This document shows positions 1 through 8,444 of a DNA stretch of 64,000 nt, one piece after another. A model generated the notes under the pieces. It did not search any database, had not been told where the DNA came from, and saw only the letters and a program-made list of their open reading frames with translations. The position numbers were made by a program, and so were the translations under genes. The stretch covers positions 20,272 to 84,271 of the forward strand of contig NZ_JAHBBE010000004.1 in the NCBI RefSeq assembly GCF_019331805.1. The letters are read 5' to 3'. The number at the start of each line of letters is the position of its first letter. The first letter of the stretch is position 1. The DNA is from Bifidobacterium pongonis. GTDB taxonomy: Bacteria; Actinomycetota; Actinomycetes; Actinomycetales; Bifidobacteriaceae.

Positions 1-1146
1 CTGCGTGACGAAACGGATGATCTTCGACTTCGTGTAGAAGCCGTACGGCTGGTAACCGGCGAACAGCTCATCCGCGCCCTCGCCGCTCATCACCACATGG
101 ACCTGGCTGCCGGCCAGCTGGGAGAGGAAGAACAGTGGCACGCACGACGGGTTGCCGTCGGGTTCGTCCAAATGCCACTGGATGCGGCGGAAGTAGGTGA
201 ACGCCTCGTCGGGGGAGACGATCTTGGACTCGTTGTTGAGCTTGATCATCTCCGAGAGTTCCTTGGCCTGCTTGGCCTCGTTGAACGGGCCGGTGCCGAA
301 GCCGACGGAATAGGTGTGGTCGGGGCGGGCCACGGAGGCGACGTAGCTGGAATCGACGCCCGCGGACAGGAAGGAACCGACCTCGACATCGGCGATCTTG
401 TGCGCTTCGACGGATTCCATGACGGCCTTATCGATCGCGTCGACGGTTTCCTTGAGGCTCTGACGCGATTCGCGCTGGCGCGGATCCCAATACTGGTGGG
501 TTTCCATCTTGCCTTCGCGGTAGATGAACCAGTGCGCCGGCGGCAGCTGGAACACGCCCTTGAAGAAGCTCTGATTCGTGCAGTTGTACTGGACGGTCAG
601 GTAGGCGCGCAGCGGGTCGGGGTTGAATTCCTTGACGAAATCGGGGTGCTGCAGCAGGGCCTTGATCTCGGAGGCGTACATGAAGGTGCCGTTCATCTGC
701 GCGTAGTAGAACGGCTTGATGCCGAACTGGTCACGTGCGCCGAACATCTCCTGCTTGTTCTTATCCCAGATCACGAAGGCGAACATGCCGCGCAGCCTGT
801 CGAGCAGCTTCGGACCCCACTCCTCGTAACCGTGCAGCAGCACTTCGGTGTCGCCGTTCGTGGTGAACGTGTGGCCGGCCTTGATGAGCTCCTCGCGGAG
901 GGGCTGATAATTGTAGATCTCGCCGTTGAAGGTGATGATCATGCTTCCATCCTCATTGAGGATGGGCTGCTTGCCGCCTTCAAGATCGATGATGCTCAGA
1001 CGACGGTGGCCCATCGCCACATGCTCGTCCACGTATTTGCCCTCATCGTCGGGTCCGCGATGCGCGATGATATCGGTCATGCGCTTGAGAACCGGGCATT
1101 TGACGTCGATCGGATCGTCGTTGACGAAACCAGCGATACCGCACAT
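1..1146 (-). CDS. asnB: AsnB-type glutamine-dependent asparagine synthetase (3' end cut by window edge)
   Basis: The reverse strand reads M-C-G-I-A-G-F from an ATG at 1146, so Cys2 can be the N-terminal nucleophile of a class II glutamine amidotransferase. About 382 codons are visible. They cover the glutaminase domain (RGPDDEG near the start, GHRRLSIIDL, FNGEIYNY) and the beginning of the ATP-pyrophosphatase synthetase domain with LSAGVDSSY as PP-loop; the common form in housekeeping AsnB is SGGLDSS. The family uses glutamine and ATP to turn a carboxylate, classically aspartate, into an amide. It is the last gene of a minus-strand wall cluster and lies 78 bases after the ATP-grasp ligase. 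Members of this family also amidate D-Asp cross-bridges (AsnH of lactic acid bacteria) or meso-DAP. From context I infer wall amidation here; ordinary asparagine synthesis remains possible. The gene continues left of base 1. Confidence 0.9.
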   Translation of the reverse strand, partial: MCGIAGFVNDDPIDVKCPVLKRMTDIIAHRGPDDEGKYVDEHVAMGHRRLSIIDLEGGKQPILNEDGSMIITFNGEIYNYQPLREELIKAGHTFTTNGDTEVLLHGYEEWGPKLLDRLRGMFAFVIWDKNKQEMFGARDQFGIKPFYYAQMNGTFMYASEIKALLQHPDFVKEFNPDPLRAYLTVQYNCTNQSFFKGVFQLPPAHWFIYREGKMETHQYWDPRQRESRQSLKETVDAIDKAVMESVEAHKIADVEVGSFLSAGVDSSYVASVARPDHTYSVGFGTGPFNEAKQAKELSEMIKLNNESKIVSPDEAFTYFRRIQWHLDEPDGNPSCVPLFFLSQLAGSQVHVVMSGEGADELFAGYQPYGFYTKSKIIRFVTQ

Positions 1147-1224
1147 ATCGGTATTGTTCTCCTTAAATATCAGGAATGAATCGAATAGGAATGGGTGACG
1201 AGTTCGAATCGTATAGGAACGATG

Positions 1225-2493
1225 TTACCGTTCGGGCGTGTACTTCGCGAAATCACGGCTGATGGCACGCTGCCAACGCAGCAATTCGAAGGATCTCTTG
1301 AAATTACGGTCGTCACGGTCATGGGCGGAACGGCTCCACTCTCCCTTGTCGAGCAGCTCCAGGGCCTTGTTCTTGACGGGGCCTTCCGGCGCGTACTTGC
1401 GGAACACCTTCGGCGGCACTTCCATCCACAGGTGGGAATCGAAGCACAGCTCGGTGTCCGCATGGCGATGCTGCACCAGATCGCGGCCGATGTACGCGGC
1501 GAGATTGTAGCCGGAGCAGGTGGTGAAATCGCTGCTTCCACCCGGGCGCGGGTTGAGTTCGAAGAACCGGTAGCTGCCGTCGCGCGGATCGCGCTTGATG
1601 TCGAAATTGGCAAACCCGGTGTAACCGAGGGTTTTCAGCAGCTTCGCGCACTGGCGGTACACTTCGCTGTCGCCTTCGGAAAGGATCGCGGCGTAGTTGC
1701 CGATACGGCTCGGAGCATACTCCTCCATGATCGGATTGCCCATGCACATCATGGCGATGCTGCCGTCCATGTTGACGTAGGCGTTCAGCGTGCGCATTTC
1801 CGTATCGTCGCCCGGAATGAACTCCTGGATGACCAGATCGCCACGGTAACCGGCCTCGTAGATCTTGCGGGCCACGGTGTTGAGTTCCTCACGGCTGTGG
1901 ATAGTGTAGGCCTTCTTACGGCCCTCGAACTGGACATCAAGATACTGCACGGAATCGGCGGCCTTGAGTTCCAGCGGGAATTCGCCCGGTTCGGGGACCG
2001 GCGTGCCGTTGCGGTGATCCTCATAGGTGTATGCGGCGGTGGCCGGGGTGTTCACTTCCGCTTCCTCGCACAGCTTCCAGAATTCGACCTTGTCCACCGC
2101 ACGGTCGAGCGTCGCGCCGTCGACGGAAGCGGTCAGGTAGTGTTCCGCGATGGCATCGCGGTGGTGGGCGAGCAGTGCCGCGGTGGTGTCGCCGCAGGCG
2201 ACGATGAGCAGCTGACGGTTCGGGTCGGCTGCCTTAAGCTCCTTCGCCAGCTTCGTAAGTTCCGGGACGAAATGCTCGTCTTCGGCCAGATCGGGGATGA
2301 GCCTGGTGTCCACATACTTGGAGTTCCGGCATTGCAGCAGGACTGCCGGGCCGACAGCCAGGGACTTCACGCCGAATTCACGGAAGAAGCCTCGCGCCAG
2401 ACCATAGGCGTTGGCGCCGGTGCCGAGCAGCACCGGCAGGAACGCGGTGCCGTTGGGGGAGTCTGTCGTGGAAGGGGATGATTGCTGATTCAC
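1225..2493 (-). CDS. ATP-grasp ligase, D-aspartate ligase-like (peptidoglycan cross-bridge candidate)
   Basis: This 422-residue protein starts at a GTG (2491-2493) behind GAGG eight bases upstream. The N-terminal LLGTGANAYGLARGF and GVKSLAVG segments have the layout I recall from the Aslfm family, which ligates D-aspartate onto the stem-peptide lysine. The ATP-grasp metal/ATP site is visible as FFELNPRPGG at about residues 310-319, and LVIQEFIPGDDTEMR fits the nucleotide-binding lid region. There is no signal peptide or membrane helix, so it is cytosolic. It lies between the FemAB gene and asnB on the same strand, which supports a wall role. ATP-grasp ligases of this type use the free amino acid, unlike FemAB enzymes, which use aminoacyl-tRNA. 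The amino acid substrate is an inference; other carboxylate-amine ligases share the fold. Confidence 0.78.
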   Translation of the reverse strand: MNQQSSPSTTDSPNGTAFLPVLLGTGANAYGLARGFFREFGVKSLAVGPAVLLQCRNSKYVDTRLIPDLAEDEHFVPELTKLAKELKAADPNRQLLIVACGDTTAALLAHHRDAIAEHYLTASVDGATLDRAVDKVEFWKLCEEAEVNTPATAAYTYEDHRNGTPVPEPGEFPLELKAADSVQYLDVQFEGRKKAYTIHSREELNTVARKIYEAGYRGDLVIQEFIPGDDTEMRTLNAYVNMDGSIAMMCMGNPIMEEYAPSRIGNYAAILSEGDSEVYRQCAKLLKTLGYTGFANFDIKRDPRDGSYRFFELNPRPGGSSDFTTCSGYNLAAYIGRDLVQHRHADTELCFDSHLWMEVPPKVFRKYAPEGPVKNKALELLDKGEWSRSAHDRDDRNFKRSFELLRWQRAISRDFAKYTPER

Positions 2494-2725
2494 TGTTCGA
2501 ACCTCGATTGGCGGATGTGTGCGATGGAATGAAAGGAATGATACGCGCGGGATGTGCGCGTTATGTGCGTGTCGCAGCGCGGTTTTTGGGTGCGGTTTAG
2601 CGTTGCTGGCTGATGCGCGGAGCCGTGTGCTTCGCGATCGGCGGTATGGGGAGACGTGATGCCATGTGACGGATCCGTCACGCCCATGCCGCCGATCGCG
2701 GGTTCGGTCTCGGCCTTCCGCCCGA

Positions 2726-3724
2726 TCAGTGGCGAAGATGCTTGCGGGCGGACTGCACCATGGTCAGCGTGCTGTAGAACGCCTTCTTGATCGGCACATC
2801 ACGGCCTGCCGCAACCGGCGTGACCTCTTCCGTGAACTTGGTCTTGAACGCGTTCAGGCCGTTGAGGCTGGGAGCGAAATCGGATCCGATACCCATCAGA
2901 TCGTATGCGGTGATGCCCTGAGCGCCCAGAATGCAGCACTCGGTGTACGCCAGCTTATCGGTGATATGCATACGCATCGCCTCGGTGCGCATGCCCGCAT
3001 AGTAGCGCACCGCATGCGTGCCGTTGACCGTGACGATGGACCATGCGTCCACACGTCCGTCGACTCGCGCGGCGAACACGCGGCAATGATCGGGGCCGAG
3101 CGCGTTGATCATATCGGAATAATCGCTCATGGGAGCGGGGGTGAAACCATCGCGCTCGCCGGTCTCCACCATGACGTCATAGTATTCGGAGAAATCAGCC
3201 GTGGCCTGTGCGGTCTCGTCGGCCACCTCGGCGGGGCACTCGCGCAGCGACTTGCGCACGTCACGCCTGCCACGGCGCTTCATACGAGCCAGGATCTCCT
3301 CGTCGCCGCCGGTCACGTCGATCACCACGGTACGGTCATACGGCACGGTCGACAGCACCGGCACGGTTCCGTTCTCATACCAGGTGTCGATGCGCAGGAA
3401 CGCCTGCTTCTTGTCATGCTCCTTGATATAGTCGCGGATCGCTTCGATGACCTCCAGCTCTTCGGCCTCATTGGGCTTGGCCAGCCAGACCGGGCCATGC
3501 AGCGAGCGCAGATAGTGGTACCCGTGGGTTTCCATATCGATGAAGGACAGGTAGGCCACGGCGGTCCCGTCACGCAGGATACGGTATGCGCCGGCGGGGG
3601 TACGTCCGTTGATACCGGCCTGATAGTTGGCCCACACTTCGGTCTGTTCGATGGGAAGGGTGATGCCGGCCTCGGAGGTTTCCTTCTCCATGTCGGCCAA
3701 TGTGATGGGTTCGAGTGTAATCAT
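2726..3724 (-). CDS. FemAB/FemX-type aminoacyltransferase (peptidoglycan bridge formation)
   Basis: A 332-residue protein beginning MITLEPITLADMEKE. I chose the ATG at 3724 over an upstream in-frame start because the family begins shortly before the W-A-N-Y segment (VWANYQAG). Family marks are YHYLRSLHGPVWL, the KRRGRRDVRKS strip, the central AWSIVTVNGTHAVRYYAG strand, DLMGIGSD, and a C-terminal AFKTKFTEEV segment of the type FemAB proteins use near their end. These cytosolic enzymes move an amino acid from tRNA onto the side-chain amine of lysine or ornithine in lipid-linked precursor. The length is normal for a FemX-like protein lacking the long coiled-coil arm. It lies between murE1 and the ATP-grasp gene on one strand. 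The amino acid added cannot be read from the sequence. Confidence 0.88.
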   Translation of the reverse strand: MITLEPITLADMEKETSEAGITLPIEQTEVWANYQAGINGRTPAGAYRILRDGTAVAYLSFIDMETHGYHYLRSLHGPVWLAKPNEAEELEVIEAIRDYIKEHDKKQAFLRIDTWYENGTVPVLSTVPYDRTVVIDVTGGDEEILARMKRRGRRDVRKSLRECPAEVADETAQATADFSEYYDVMVETGERDGFTPAPMSDYSDMINALGPDHCRVFAARVDGRVDAWSIVTVNGTHAVRYYAGMRTEAMRMHITDKLAYTECCILGAQGITAYDLMGIGSDFAPSLNGLNAFKTKFTEEVTPVAAGRDVPIKKAFYSTLTMVQSARKHLRH

Positions 3725-3871
3725 GCTTTGGTCTTCTTTAGCTTGCGGTGTCTGATGTGATAGGTCGGAAACGGGCGGTAAGCCCATGTTTTCCGGGTCT
3801 GCTCAGTATGTTCTTCGCGTATGCCGGTAACAGTGTAGAACGGGGCGATGGACTTTGTAAGGCATGGCGAG

Positions 3872-5455
3872 TTACGCCGTTTCGCCCCCTGCCGGGCCGT
3901 CGCCCAGCTCACGGCGCACGATGGTCGCGTCGCCGGGCCAAGGCACGGCCGCACCGTTGATGATGTTGCGGCGTTCATGGCCTTTGCCGATCACGAGAAC
4001 GATGTTGAACCGGTCCGCGTGCTCGCGCGCCTCGCCGATCGCGGTGACGATGGCCCGCTCACGGTCGGTGATGATCCGCACCTGCGCATCATCCGTCACA
4101 TACGAGGCCATCTGCTCGCAGATTGTCTGCGGATCCTCGAAATTCGGGTCATCCGTCGTGAACACGAACGATTCGGCCCGGCCGAGCGCACCCTTGACGA
4201 TACCCTCACGCCGATCGATGGCCTTGCCACCGGTGGAACCGGCGACCACGGTGATACGCGGGTCGCGCTCGCCGTACACGCGCATCATCTCATCCACCAG
4301 CGCCTTGGTGGACAGGTAGTTGTGCGCGAAATCCACGAACACCAGCAGATTCTCTCCGCCCGTGAACCGTTCCATATGGCCGGGGACCTGCACGGATTCG
4401 ATGGCCTTCATGGCGTCATCGTCGAACGGTACGCCAGCGTTGACGGCCAGGGCGATGGCGGCCGCGGCATTCAGGAAGTTGAATTCGCCGAGCATATCCA
4501 AAGTGAACGTGCGCGTTTCGCCAGCGCAGGAGACGGTGATGCCCGTTTTCGTTTCCGCAGTGGGGGAGACGGTGAGATCGGCGGCGGTGCGCTTGCCCTC
4601 CGTATCGTCGTGGAGCGCGAACGAGAACACCGGCACGTTGTGCGCGGCGGCATCCTCGCGCAGCAGATCGGCATGGTCGCAGTCGGCGCCGAGCACGAAC
4701 CTGCGGCTGTGGGCGATGATCTGCCGTTTGCAATGCAGGTAATCCTCGAACGTCGGATGCTCGATGGGGCTGATGTGGTCGGGGGAGATGTTGAGGAATG
4801 CCCCGGCGTCGAAGGTCAGATCATAGACGCGGTTGACCTTATAGGCCTGCGAGCTGACCTCCATGACGAAATATTCCATGCCGTTATCCACGGCTTCGCG
4901 CATCATGCGCGCCAAGTCCAACGAGACCGGCGTGGTGAGTTTGGATGGAATCCAAGTGCTGCCGTCCAGGCAGCAGGCGATGGAACTGGTGATTGCGGCG
5001 CGGCCATGCGAATACGCGTTGAGGATCGCATGGGTGAAATAGTTGGTGGTGGTTTTGCCCTTGGTGCCGGTGATGCCCACCATCTTCAATTGCCTGTCGG
5101 GGCGGCCGTAGAATTCGAGCGAGAGCAGGGCCATGGCCTTCGGGGCATCCTCGACGATGAGGCCGACCGCCGACGTGCGATCCGAAAACTCGGTTTCGGA
5201 AACGTAGACGGCCAGGCCGCGTTCATCGATGCCATCCATGAATTCAGGCTTGAATCGGCCCTTGACGAACAGCAACGACCCCGGCGTCACATCGCGGGTG
5301 TCGTAGGTGATGGCGGGGATCGGCGCATCCGCTCCGGGAAGGCCCTCCGCGCTGATGGTCCAGCGTTCGGGCGTGATGATCTCACGGAGCAGATGATGCC
5401 GTTTGAGCAGTTCGACCGCACTGGTCAGGGTGAACGATGCGTTCGTGAATGCCAT
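3872..5455 (-). CDS. murE: UDP-MurNAc-tripeptide synthetase, copy 1 (Mur ligase)
   Basis: A 527-residue Mur ligase beginning MAFTNASFTL. A longer in-frame extension to 5542 runs into the neighbouring murE2 end and has no family counterpart, so the ATG at 5455 is preferred. The ATP loop GITGTKGKTTT is at about 127-137. EVSSQAYK, SPDHISPIEH and the DYLHCKRQ segment with the conserved carbamoylated-lysine site follow, and GKGHERR closes the C-terminal domain. MurE adds the third stem residue (L-Lys, L-Orn or meso-DAP) to UDP-MurNAc-L-Ala-D-Glu. The loop that selects the amino acid reads DDPNFEDP (about 435-442), close to the DNPANDDP type I associate with lysine enzymes and unlike the DNPR of DAP enzymes. 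Its tandem paralogue begins 59 bases upstream. The enzyme looks complete; the exact substrate is inferred. Confidence 0.93.
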   Translation of the reverse strand: MAFTNASFTLTSAVELLKRHHLLREIITPERWTISAEGLPGADAPIPAITYDTRDVTPGSLLFVKGRFKPEFMDGIDERGLAVYVSETEFSDRTSAVGLIVEDAPKAMALLSLEFYGRPDRQLKMVGITGTKGKTTTNYFTHAILNAYSHGRAAITSSIACCLDGSTWIPSKLTTPVSLDLARMMREAVDNGMEYFVMEVSSQAYKVNRVYDLTFDAGAFLNISPDHISPIEHPTFEDYLHCKRQIIAHSRRFVLGADCDHADLLREDAAAHNVPVFSFALHDDTEGKRTAADLTVSPTAETKTGITVSCAGETRTFTLDMLGEFNFLNAAAAIALAVNAGVPFDDDAMKAIESVQVPGHMERFTGGENLLVFVDFAHNYLSTKALVDEMMRVYGERDPRITVVAGSTGGKAIDRREGIVKGALGRAESFVFTTDDPNFEDPQTICEQMASYVTDDAQVRIITDRERAIVTAIGEAREHADRFNIVLVIGKGHERRNIINGAAVPWPGDATIVRRELGDGPAGGETA

Positions 5456-5514
5456 AGGGGAAACGCTTCGACTTTCCTTGGGGGAACAGAATCCCCACCA
5501 TCGTACCCCAGCGT

Positions 5515-7083
5515 TTACAGCAGCGTACGCTCCACTACACAATCATCACCTTCGTACGGCACATGCTTGTTGAGATCCTTGATCCAACGCTCATGGCCCT
5601 TGCCGATGATCAGCACCACGTCGAAACCGTCGACGTCGGTGCGTGCCTTTTCCACCGCGAATTCGATGGCCTTGGTGCGGTCGATGATCGTGTAGGACTC
5701 CACCCGGTCATTGGTGATGCAATCCGCCATATCACGGCAGATATCCTCATACGGTTCGGTGTCGGTGTCTTCGGCGGTGAACACGAAACGTTGGATGCGG
5801 TCCTGCGCGGCCTTGACGATGCCCTCACGGCGATCAAGCGCCTTGTTGCCCGCCGAACCGGTGACCAAGGTGATGCCCGGGCATTCATCGCCGTACCGCA
5901 CGTCGACATAGTCAAGCAGTTTGACCACGGAATCGTAGTTGTGCGCGTAATCGACGATGGCGACGGTTTCCGTGCCCTCGTCGTAATACTGCATCATGCG
6001 GCCGGGCACCTTGGTGTGCTCCATGGCATGCATCGCTTCGCTGTCGATGGGCACGCCCGCGGCATGGGCGATGGTGACGGCCGCCAGCGCGTTCCGATAG
6101 TTGAAATCGCCGTCCAAATCAAGCGTGTACTCACCCAGATCCACGCCATCCAAATGCATATGGTAGGCGCGGTGCGTGTAATCGACCGCCCAGGCGCAGG
6201 TGGCGGGAAGATCCTCCAAATGCTCCGGATCGTAATGATCCTCCAGATCGTCGAACACCGAGAATTCGCTGACCGGCACGTTATGCGCGGCGGCGTCCTC
6301 GCGCAGCAGACCGATATGCTTGCAGTCGGAACCGAGCACGAGCTTGCGGCAGTTGGCGATGAGCTGGCGCTTGCAATACAGGTAATCCTCAAGCGTCGGA
6401 TGCTCGATGGGGCTGATATGGTCCGGGGTGATGTTGAGGAACGCGCCCACATCGAAAGTGAGGCCATACACGCGCTGCACCTTGTACGCCTGCGAGCTGA
6501 CCTCCATCACCAGGTATGTCATGCCGTTATCCACGGCTTCGCGCATCATGCGCAGCGCGTCCAGCGATTCGGGCGTGGTGAGATCCGATTCGGCGTAGGT
6601 GTGGCCGTCAAGGCAGTTGTCCACGGAGGAGAACAGGGCGCAGCGGCCGTCGCTGTAGGCGTTGAGGATGGCCTGCGTGAAATAGGCCGTGGTGGTTTTG
6701 CCTTTGGTGCCGGTGATGCCCACCAGCGTGAGCTCGCGTTCCGGGTGACCATAGAATTCGGCGGCGAGCAGGCTCAGGGCTTTGCGTGCGTCGTTGACGA
6801 TGAGGCCCGGACGGTCGGTATGCTCCGACATGTCGGTTTCCGCGACATAGGCGGCGAGTCCCTTCTCCTCCGTACCATCGAGGAATTCCGGCTTGAATCT
6901 GCCCTTGCAGACCAGCAGCGTGCCGGGAGCGATCTCGCGCGTGTCATACGTGAGTTTTTCGAAAGGCGTGTCCGCGCCGTCGATACCCGAGGCGTCGAGT
7001 TGCCAGTTGTCGCCATGAATCACCTCTCTCAGAAGATTATGCTGTGAGAGAAGCGAAGCGGCGGAAGCCAGTGTCAGCGTCAT
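5515..7083 (-). CDS. murE: MurE-like Mur ligase, copy 2 (divergent substrate loop)
   Basis: A 522-residue paralogue of the gene just downstream, similar along its whole length (same order of YDTRE, GITGTKGKTTT at about 122-132, EVSSQAYK, TPDHISPIEH, DYLYCKRQ and GKGHERW). An AAAGGA ribosome site lies seven bases before the ATG at 7083. The ATP site and the modified-lysine region are intact, so it appears active. In the amino-acid-selecting loop, however, the DNP/DDP signature is gone and the sequence reads EDTDTEPYEDI (about 438-448). This is probably the first gene of the wall cluster, facing the sigma-factor gene across about 83 bases. It may accept ornithine or another third residue, or be the main MurE with an unusual loop. 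The function beyond Mur-type ligation is inferred. Confidence 0.88.
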   Translation of the reverse strand: MTLTLASAASLLSQHNLLREVIHGDNWQLDASGIDGADTPFEKLTYDTREIAPGTLLVCKGRFKPEFLDGTEEKGLAAYVAETDMSEHTDRPGLIVNDARKALSLLAAEFYGHPERELTLVGITGTKGKTTTAYFTQAILNAYSDGRCALFSSVDNCLDGHTYAESDLTTPESLDALRMMREAVDNGMTYLVMEVSSQAYKVQRVYGLTFDVGAFLNITPDHISPIEHPTLEDYLYCKRQLIANCRKLVLGSDCKHIGLLREDAAAHNVPVSEFSVFDDLEDHYDPEHLEDLPATCAWAVDYTHRAYHMHLDGVDLGEYTLDLDGDFNYRNALAAVTIAHAAGVPIDSEAMHAMEHTKVPGRMMQYYDEGTETVAIVDYAHNYDSVVKLLDYVDVRYGDECPGITLVTGSAGNKALDRREGIVKAAQDRIQRFVFTAEDTDTEPYEDICRDMADCITNDRVESYTIIDRTKAIEFAVEKARTDVDGFDVVLIIGKGHERWIKDLNKHVPYEGDDCVVERTLL

Positions 7084-7153
7084 GTTGGGTCCTTTCCCAA
7101 GTCTTTTTCCCGACCCCCATTGTGCTGAGCAAGCCTGACAAAAAACTGGGGAT

Positions 7154-7159
7154 TACAAT
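7154..7159 (+). promoter_or_regulatory. -10 box for leaderless sigma-factor transcript
   Basis: TACAAT ends seven bases before GTG 7167. This is the same spacing seen at eight other starts in this window. No clear -35 box or ribosome site is present. Confidence 0.5.
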
Positions 7160-7166
7160 GGTGCTC

Positions 7167-7835
7167 GTGACGAATGATGACGGCGAAACTCTGACGCAGA
7201 AGCGAGAGCGCTTCGAACGGCTCGCCATGCCCGCGGTCAACGCGCTGTATCGTCAGGCGATGAAGCTGACCAATAATCCGGATGACGCGCAGGATCTGGT
7301 GCAAGACACCTTCGAACGGGGATTCAAAGCCTTCGACTCCTTCAAACAGGGCACGAACTTCGAAGCATGGATGACCACCATCGAACGCAACGCCTACTTC
7401 AACCAATACGCCAAAGCCAAGCGCCGCCCGCAACGCGCCAACGACTCCTCCGGCGAATACGACGACTGGGACATCTACTCCGCTTCGGAACACTCCTCGG
7501 ACGGGCTGAAATCCGCCGAAGAGGAATACCTGGACGCGTTCGCGCCCGAAGAGATCATGGCCGCGCTCGCGAAACTGTCGCCGGAACGCCGGCAGGTGTT
7601 CATCGACGCCGCGATCGACGGCAAATCATACAGCCAGGTGGCCGAGGAACAGGGGGTGAAAATCGGTACGGTGATGAGCCGTTTGAATCGAGCCCGCACC
7701 CAGCTCAAACATGAGCTGGCAGCCTACGCGAAGGAGCGTGGGTACCTTGACCGCAAGACCGGCGGGCCGAAAGGTTCACTATGCGCAAAGACCAGTGACA
7801 ATCCGCGGTCGGACAACGATAATACGAGTAAATAG
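7167..7835 (+). CDS. sigH: ECF-family RNA polymerase sigma factor (SigH/SigR-like)
   Basis: A 222-residue sigma factor. Region 2 spans roughly residues 15-90, with NPDDAQDLVQDTF (the usual region 2.2) and FEAWMTTIERNAYFNQY. Region 4 near the C-terminus reads LSPERRQVFIDAAIDGKSY followed by the helix-turn-helix IGTVMSRLNRAR. I take GTG 7167 as the start because TACAAT lies seven bases before it; an ATG at 7158 would add three residues but overlaps that box and lacks a ribosome site. The family includes redox-stress sigma factors paired with zinc anti-sigma factors, and a cysteine-rich candidate follows 14 bases downstream. No GGAAT-type self-regulated promoter was found in front of it. It is divergent from the wall cluster. 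Regulation of that cluster by this sigma is only a possibility. Confidence 0.88.
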   Translation: MTNDDGETLTQKRERFERLAMPAVNALYRQAMKLTNNPDDAQDLVQDTFERGFKAFDSFKQGTNFEAWMTTIERNAYFNQYAKAKRRPQRANDSSGEYDDWDIYSASEHSSDGLKSAEEEYLDAFAPEEIMAALAKLSPERRQVFIDAAIDGKSYSQVAEEQGVKIGTVMSRLNRARTQLKHELAAYAKERGYLDRKTGGPKGSLCAKTSDNPRSDNDNTSK

Positions 7836-7849
7836 GAGAGAGAACTATC

Positions 7850-8203
7850 ATGTGTTGTTGTTGCGAATCGCCCCAGCGAAGCGAAGCGTCAGGCGACGTG
7901 CCGAGCGACAGACGGCCCGCCGCCATCGAACGCCATATTTCCATCACCCGCGCCGGTGCGGATGGTGTGGTGAGGCATACGGAAGTGCATATCACCACCA
8001 CAACCACCACGGCCTCCGCGGCTCCCATGGCTCCCGCGGCTCCCCTGGGCGAGTACTTCGATCCGGCATCCTGCTGCGACGTGCATGAACGTGCGATGAT
8101 CGCCGCGCTGCGCAGCTATCTGAGACCGGAAGTGGCACCCGCCTGCCTGTTGGCGCGGTTGCGAGCCACGCTTGACCACTGCTGCGAGGAGGAAGACGAG
8201 TAG
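7850..8203 (+). CDS. Cysteine-rich anti-sigma factor candidate (ZAS-like, noncanonical)
   Basis: A 117-residue protein with an excellent AGGAGAG ribosome site, 14 bases after the sigma gene. It starts M-C-C-C-C-E (Cys2-5), continues with a Thr/Ala/Pro-rich middle (T50-P65), and ends in a compact domain with Cys75, Cys76, His79, Cys99, His110, Cys111 and Cys112. RsrA-type anti-sigma factors bind zinc with an H-x3-C-x2-C motif plus outlying ligands and release their sigma when oxidised. Here the spacing collapses to H-C-C and a four-cysteine N-terminus is added. The neighbour relation and the helical AALRSYLRPEVAP segment support an anti-sigma role. The function is therefore inferred mainly from context. 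It could also be a metal-binding partner of unknown role. Confidence 0.62.
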   Translation: MCCCCESPQRSEASGDVPSDRRPAAIERHISITRAGADGVVRHTEVHITTTTTTASAAPMAPAAPLGEYFDPASCCDVHERAMIAALRSYLRPEVAPACLLARLRATLDHCCEEEDE

Positions 8204-8220
8204 AGGTTGCGGGGATGGGG

Positions 8221-8280
8221 AGTCGAGCCGTTGAGCCGTTGAGCCGTCGAATCATCGAACCTTCGAGCCGTCGAACCCCG
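8221..8280. repeat. Degenerate 9-bp simple repeat
   Basis: Copies and variants of GTTGAGCCG / GTCGAACC run through this stretch between the anti-sigma gene and the terminator. No coding potential is evident. Confidence 0.55.
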
Positions 8281-8390
8281 GATCGCGCTTGACCGTGTCG
8301 GTCACGCCTGACTGTGCCGGTCAGGATGAACCGCCGAAATCCTCGGATGCTCATCGGATAAGACCCTCAGATAAGACCATCGGATAAAAC

Positions 8391-8426
8391 GAAACCCTCC
8401 CGAACCGGAAGATTCGGGAGGGTTTC
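8391..8426. terminator. Bidirectional hairpin terminator
   Basis: A perfect 14-bp stem (8391-8404 with 8413-8426) closes an 8-base loop. It lies between the convergent anti-sigma gene and the bL37 gene. The arm ends are GAAA and TTTC, so a short T tract follows on either strand. Confidence 0.85.
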
Positions 8427-8444
8427 TACGTCTATTCGACAGGA

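Noticed and set aside
3872..5542. Extended N-terminus of murE copy 1
   Set aside because: The extra 29 residues reach the murE2 stop region, lack family similarity and lack a ribosome site; ATG 5455 agrees with the paralogue.
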